From assembly GCF_042662625.1 (NCBI RefSeq), contig NZ_JBHSXH010000015.1, forward strand, positions 1,054,001-1,118,000: a DNA stretch of 64,000 nucleotides, in the 5' to 3' direction. Position 1 is the stretch's first letter. Each line of letters opens with the position of its first letter. Below are positions 60,222 to 64,000 of the stretch, piece after piece. Source of the stretch: Halopelagius fulvigenes. Its GTDB lineage: Archaea; Halobacteriota; Halobacteria; Halobacteriales; Haloferacaceae. Made by a program: the position numbers and the translations under genes. The notes beneath the pieces were generated by a model. The model did not search any database. It worked only from the letters and a program-made list of their open reading frames with translations, and was not told the origin of the DNA.

Positions 60222-60410
60222 TCAGATGCCCTCGTTTTGGTGCTGGTAGACGAACCGTTCGATGCTGACGAACGCCGTCTCGCCGCAGGCCGAACAGGTG
60301 TCGGGCGCGCGGAAGTCCGCCGAATCGCCCTGCCCCTCCGGCGTTCCGGCGAAGATTGCGTGGCAATTCGTGCAGACGAATCGCTCCGGCATGTCTGGAC
60401 TGTGTGCCAT
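60222..60410 (-). CDS. Small zinc-ribbon protein, DUF7560-like
   Basis: A 62-residue protein with CTNC (13-16) and CSAC (39-42) cysteine pairs, ending in RFVYQHQNEGI. It fits the DUF7560 zinc-ribbon family of haloarchaea. Starts at ATG 60408-60410; an internal Met at residue 7 is possible. An A-rich element at about 60440-60448 may be its TATA box. Function unknown. Confidence 0.75.
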   Translation of the reverse strand: MAHSPDMPERFVCTNCHAIFAGTPEGQGDSADFRAPDTCSACGETAFVSIERFVYQHQNEGI

Positions 60411-60721
60411 GTGACATCATCCGTCGGAAACGGGTTGACGTTTTTGTGCGGTTCAGACGACAGTCTCGTCCGCGAGGGGTGCGGCGGCGTCGCCGTCTAC
60501 GTCATCGTCCGGCGGGTGCAGTGCGTCGTCCGGCGCGGGGAGAAACGCCGAGGAGAGCGGAGACGAACGCCGAGAGGCTTCGTTGCCATTGTCTCCCGCG
60601 TGCGCGCGAACGCGACGCCCGGCGCGCACGCCCGTTCTCGCGCGCACGCCGGCGCTGTCGGCCGATTTCCGTCGGATTCGGCGCGAAAGGTTTAGGCCGC
60701 CCCCTCACATATCGCCGCCCG
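60411..60721. other. Intergenic region upstream of topA
   Basis: 311 bp with no convincing gene. It holds the zinc-ribbon promoter at the left, a GC-rich alternating CGCGCG stretch (about 60597-60660) with some potential for non-B DNA, and a TATA-like element at 60688-60695, about 30 nt before topA. Confidence 0.5.
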
Positions 60722-63223
60722 ATGAGCAACGGCCCGGAACTGATAATCACTGAGAAGGACAACGCCGCTCGGCGTATCGCCGACATCCTGAGCGGCGAGT
60801 CCGTGGAGGCCGAGCGGGTCAACGGGGTGAACGTCTACAAGTGGGGCGGCAAGCGCTGCATCGGATTGTCGGGCCACGTCGTCGGCGTCGACTTCCCGCC
60901 GGAGTACAACGACTGGCGAGACGTAGAGCCGGTCGAACTCATCGACGCACCCGTCGATAAGCACCCGACGCAGGAGAACATCGTCGCCGCGTTGCGCCGC
61001 CTCGCGCGGCGCGCCCGCCGAGTCGTCATCGCGACCGACTACGACCGCGAGGGCGAACTCATCGGCAAGGAGGCGTACGAACTCGTCCGCGACGTCAACG
61101 AGGACGTGCCCGTAGACCGGGTTCGCTTCTCCTCCATCACCGACCGCGAGGTGACGGAGGCGTTCGAGAACCCCGACGAACTCGACTTCGACCTCGCGGC
61201 CGCGGGCGAGGCGCGGCAGATAATCGACTTGGTGTGGGGCGCGGCGCTGACGCGCTTCCTCTCGCTTTCGGCCCGCCAACTCGGCGACGACTTCATCTCC
61301 GTCGGCCGGGTGCAGGGGCCGACGCTGAAGCTGATCGTGGACCGCGAACGCGAGATAGACGCGTTCGACCCCGAGGACTACTGGGAGCTGTTCGCCGACT
61401 TGGAGAAGGACGGCGAGGGCTTCGAGTCGCAGTACTTCTATCTGGACGATGACGGCAACGAGGCCGAACGCGTCTGGGACGGAGACGACGCCGAGGCGGC
61501 GTACGAGACGCTCGAAGACGTGGCGGCGGCGACGGTCGAGTCGGTCCGCCGCCGGACGCGGACGGACGAGCCGCCCGCGCCGTTCAACACCACGCAGTTC
61601 ATCCGCGCGGCGGGCTCTATCGGGTACTCCGCCCAGCGAGCGATGAGCATCGCGGAGGACCTCTACACCGCCGGCTACATGACGTACCCCCGGACGGACA
61701 ACACCGTCTACCCGGAGGATCTAGACCCCGAGGAGCTCCTCTCGGAGTTCAGCGGCCACCGCACGTTCGGCGAGGACGCCGACTCGTTGCTCGAACAGGA
61801 GGAGATAGAACCGACCGCCGGCGACAACGAGACGACGGACCACCCGCCGATTCACCCGACGGGCGAGCTCCCCTCGCCCTCCGACCTCTCGGAGGACGAG
61901 TGGGAGGTGTACGAACTCGTCGTCCGGCGCTTCTTCGCGACGGTGGCCGAGTCCGCCGAGTGGGAGCACCTCCGCGTCGTCGCGGACGCCGACGGCCTCT
62001 CTCTGAAGGCCAACGGCAAGCGCCTCGTGGAAGCGGGCTACCACGCCGTCTACCCGTACTTCAACTCCAGCGAGTCGTTCGTCCCCGCCGTCGAGGAGGG
62101 CGAGGAACTCGCGGTGACGGACACCCGAATCGAGGACAAGCAGACCCAACCGCCGCGGCGGTACGGTCAGTCCCGCCTCATCGAGACGATGGAGAAGATG
62201 GGCATCGGGACGAAGGCGACGCGGCACGACGTCATCCAGAAGCTGTACGACCGCGGCTACATCGAGAGCGACCCGCCGAAACCGACGCGGCTGGCGCGGT
62301 CCGTCGTCGAGGCGGGCGAGGAGTTCGCGGAACTCATCGTCTCAGAGGAGATGACCGCGCAACTGGAGCAGGACATGCAGGCCATCGCGCGGGGCGAAGC
62401 CACCTTAGAGGGGGTGACCGACGAGTCCCGCGAAATACTCGAAGACGTCTTCGAGGGGCTGATGTCCTCCGGCGAGGAGGTGGGCGAACACCTCCAGAAG
62501 TCGCTGAAGGCCGACAAGACGGTCGGCACCTGCCCCGACTGCGGCGGCGATCTCGTCATCCGAAAGAGCAGGCGCGGGTCGTACTTCATCGGCTGTGACT
62601 CCTACCCAGACTGCACGTACACCCTCCCGCTTCCCTCCACGGGCAAGCCTCTCATCATGGAGGACACCTGCGACGAACACGAACTGCACCACGTGAAGAT
62701 GCTCGCCGGCCGGAAGACGTTCGTCCACGGTTGTCCGCTCTGCAAGGCCGAGGAGGCCGACGAACAGGAGGACCTGGTCATCGGCACCTGTCCGGAGTGC
62801 GGCGAGGAGCACGGCGGCGAACTCGCCATCAAGCGCCTCCGGTCCGGGTCGCGCCTCGTCGGGTGCACGCGCTACCCCGACTGCGACTACTCGCTTCCCC
62901 TCCCGCGCCGGGGCGACGTGGAGGTCACGGACGACTCCTGCGAGGAACACGACCTGCCGAAGATACGCATCACCTACGACGACGACAGGGAACCGTGGGA
63001 CCTCGGCTGCCCCATCTGCAACTACCGCGAGTACCAAGCCCAACAGAACGGGTCGGAACTGGAGGCCGTGAAGGGTATCGGCGAGAAGACGGCCCAGAAA
63101 CTCCAAGACGCGGGTATCGGCGACGTGAGCGCGCTGAAGGAGGCCGAACCCGACGCCCTCGCCGACGCGGTGGACGGCGTCGGACCCGACACGGTTCGGG
63201 AGTGGCAGGCGAACGCGGACTGA
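60722..63223 (+). CDS. topA: DNA topoisomerase I (type IA)
   Basis: An 833-residue type IA topoisomerase. Toprim domain (LIITEKDNAARRIADIL at the start, ATDYDREGELIG for metal binding), the active-site segment AGYMTYPRTDNT with catalytic Tyr (about residue 320), and the GIGTKATRHDVI cap region. C-terminal zinc fingers include CPDCGGDL...CDSYPDC, CEEH/CPLC, and CPECGEEH...CTRYPDC; a HhH module (VKGIGEKTAQKLQDAGI) ends the protein. It relaxes negative supercoils. ATG at 60722 preceded by a TATA element. Confidence 0.94.
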   Translation: MSNGPELIITEKDNAARRIADILSGESVEAERVNGVNVYKWGGKRCIGLSGHVVGVDFPPEYNDWRDVEPVELIDAPVDKHPTQENIVAALRRLARRARRVVIATDYDREGELIGKEAYELVRDVNEDVPVDRVRFSSITDREVTEAFENPDELDFDLAAAGEARQIIDLVWGAALTRFLSLSARQLGDDFISVGRVQGPTLKLIVDREREIDAFDPEDYWELFADLEKDGEGFESQYFYLDDDGNEAERVWDGDDAEAAYETLEDVAAATVESVRRRTRTDEPPAPFNTTQFIRAAGSIGYSAQRAMSIAEDLYTAGYMTYPRTDNTVYPEDLDPEELLSEFSGHRTFGEDADSLLEQEEIEPTAGDNETTDHPPIHPTGELPSPSDLSEDEWEVYELVVRRFFATVAESAEWEHLRVVADADGLSLKANGKRLVEAGYHAVYPYFNSSESFVPAVEEGEELAVTDTRIEDKQTQPPRRYGQSRLIETMEKMGIGTKATRHDVIQKLYDRGYIESDPPKPTRLARSVVEAGEEFAELIVSEEMTAQLEQDMQAIARGEATLEGVTDESREILEDVFEGLMSSGEEVGEHLQKSLKADKTVGTCPDCGGDLVIRKSRRGSYFIGCDSYPDCTYTLPLPSTGKPLIMEDTCDEHELHHVKMLAGRKTFVHGCPLCKAEEADEQEDLVIGTCPECGEEHGGELAIKRLRSGSRLVGCTRYPDCDYSLPLPRRGDVEVTDDSCEEHDLPKIRITYDDDREPWDLGCPICNYREYQAQQNGSELEAVKGIGEKTAQKLQDAGIGDVSALKEAEPDALADAVDGVGPDTVREWQANAD

Positions 63224-63394
63224 AACTCACCGCTCGTCGTTCGTCGGCCGAAAAGCGTTCCTCGATTTTCGCACGGTACGGAGCGGTTCGCACGAGGACG
63301 GCCCGTCGGGGTCGTCTCCGAACGGTTGCCATTCTGCCGCAACCGACTCGCTCATCCGCGCCATTTTTAACGCCTCCGGGGAGAAGTAGGTCCA

Positions 63395-64000
63395 ATGACC
63401 GGGCCATGGACGGAGTGGGACCACGTCTTGAAAGTGGATCCAGACAAGGACCTCGTGGAAGGCGAGACGTTCGAGGACGTCTGCGCCACCGGGACCGACG
63501 CCATCGAAATCGGCGGGACGCTCGACATCACGACCGAGAAGATGCAACGCGTCGTCGACGCCTGCGCGAAGTACGACGTCCCCCTGTACCAGGAACCGTC
63601 GAACCCGGGCGTCGTCATCGAATCCGACGGCCTCGACGGCTACCTCATCCCGACGGTGTTCAACGCCGAGTCCTCGTTTTGGGTCACCGGCGCGCACAAA
63701 GAGTGGGTCCGGATCGACGGCCCCTTGGACTGGAACCGGACGACCACCGAGGCGTACATCGTCCTGAACCCCGAGGCGTCCGTTGCGGAGCTGACGGAGG
63801 CCGACACCGAACAGAGCGCCGACGACGTCGCGTCGTTCGCCGCCGTCGCCGAGAAGATGTTCGGACAGGAGATAATCTACGTCGAGTACTCGGGCATGTT
63901 CGGCGACACGGAGAAGGTCGCCGCCGCGCAGGACGCCCTCGACGAATCGACGCTGTTCTACGGCGGCGGCATCCGCGACTACGACGCAGCCTACGAGATG
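63395..64000 (+). CDS. Geranylgeranylglyceryl phosphate synthase (partial)
   Basis: The first 202 codons of a GGGP synthase, a (beta/alpha)8 enzyme that makes the first ether bond of archaeal membrane lipids from sn-glycerol-1-phosphate and GGPP. Visible: WTEWDHVLKVDPDKDL, TDAIEIGGTLDIT, YQEPSNPGVV, YLIPTVFNAE and VEYSGMFG...YGGGIRDYD. It runs off the right edge; a further 30 to 50 residues are expected. TATA-like element at 63363-63370 is 28 nt before the ATG. This core enzyme fits the archaeal assignment. Confidence 0.92.
   Translation, partial: MTGPWTEWDHVLKVDPDKDLVEGETFEDVCATGTDAIEIGGTLDITTEKMQRVVDACAKYDVPLYQEPSNPGVVIESDGLDGYLIPTVFNAESSFWVTGAHKEWVRIDGPLDWNRTTTEAYIVLNPEASVAELTEADTEQSADDVASFAAVAEKMFGQEIIYVEYSGMFGDTEKVAAAQDALDESTLFYGGGIRDYDAAYEM

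Noticed and set aside
60453..60647. 64-codon minus-strand open frame upstream of topA
   Set aside because: Arg-rich start, no promoter at the right distance and no recognisable domain; kept only as a note.
63227..63355. Minus-strand open frame of 42 codons between topA and GGGP synthase
   Set aside because: Coding-like composition, but the nearest TATA element is only about 11 nt upstream and serves GGGP synthase; not enough support.

Overview
This 64 kb window is a chromosomal segment of an extremely halophilic archaeon (class Halobacteria). It is GC-rich throughout, and its proteins are strongly acidic (Asp/Glu-rich, few Lys). Gene content is archaeal: TFB, Spt5/SecE, CetZ and FtsZ1, NreA, eL42/eS27, aIF2-alpha, Nop10, DTD2 and GGGP synthase. 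At more than 20 genes a TATA-like element lies about 25-31 nt upstream of the start codon, which points to leaderless transcripts. The gene order from topA through ftsZ1-secE-spt5, rhoII, ppa and nreA to cetZ2 recalls the Haloferax core chromosome, so I favour a Haloferacales relative. The genus cannot be settled from sequence alone.

Layout. 1-5598 (minus strand): a type IV pilus/T2SS-like cluster with a coiled-coil protein, a signal-anchored protein, a PilB-type ATPase, a PilC-type membrane platform and two pilin-like or anchored small proteins, the last cut by the window edge. Three of its start codons are preceded by related promoter sequences. 5674-8218: cetZ2 and an alkaline-phosphatase-superfamily enzyme. 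8415-11097: DUF5788, polX and a Mut7-C RNase, overlapping like an operon. 11143-18498: small membrane and regulatory proteins, nreA, an unusual TFB without zinc-ribbon cysteines, rnhA and a PadR regulator. 18832-27377: ppa, a rhomboid with an AN1 finger, endonuclease V, SDR, Get3-type ATPase, aminotransferase, PncC, YdjM and PHP proteins. 27558-33351: spt5, secE, ftsZ1, dtdA, a cation exchanger and aroE. 33412-38600: an acidic HhH protein, the pabBAC operon, a Rieske protein, a gene broken by an amber codon, a structured element and the initiator tRNA gene.

38668-42546: GtrA and GT2 divergent from a DUF2298 membrane protein, probably envelope glycosylation. 42579-45250: translation genes rpl44e-rps27e-eif2a-nop10-pac2. 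45294-50723: a frameshifted VOC-fold relic, an HTH regulator, a PhzF protein, a PRT-HD nucleotide-salvage pair, an AEC transporter and MTAP. 50757-52031: a ferric-siderophore-type binding lipoprotein behind a perfect iron-box palindrome. 52054-57072: the condensin operon DUF7518-smc-scpA. 57157-64000: an alpha/beta-hydrolase lacking its catalytic serine, an SD-repeat membrane protein, gatB, a zinc-ribbon protein, topA and the start of GGGP synthase.

I saw no insertion sequence, prophage, CRISPR array or rRNA. This is mostly conserved core genome with few accessory features. The best leads are the shared promoter motif of the pilus-like cluster, the structured element beside the initiator tRNA, the zinc-ribbon-less TFB, the NPF/Met-rich insert in the Get3 homologue and the serine-less hydrolase. 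Family and DUF names are from memory and no searches were run.
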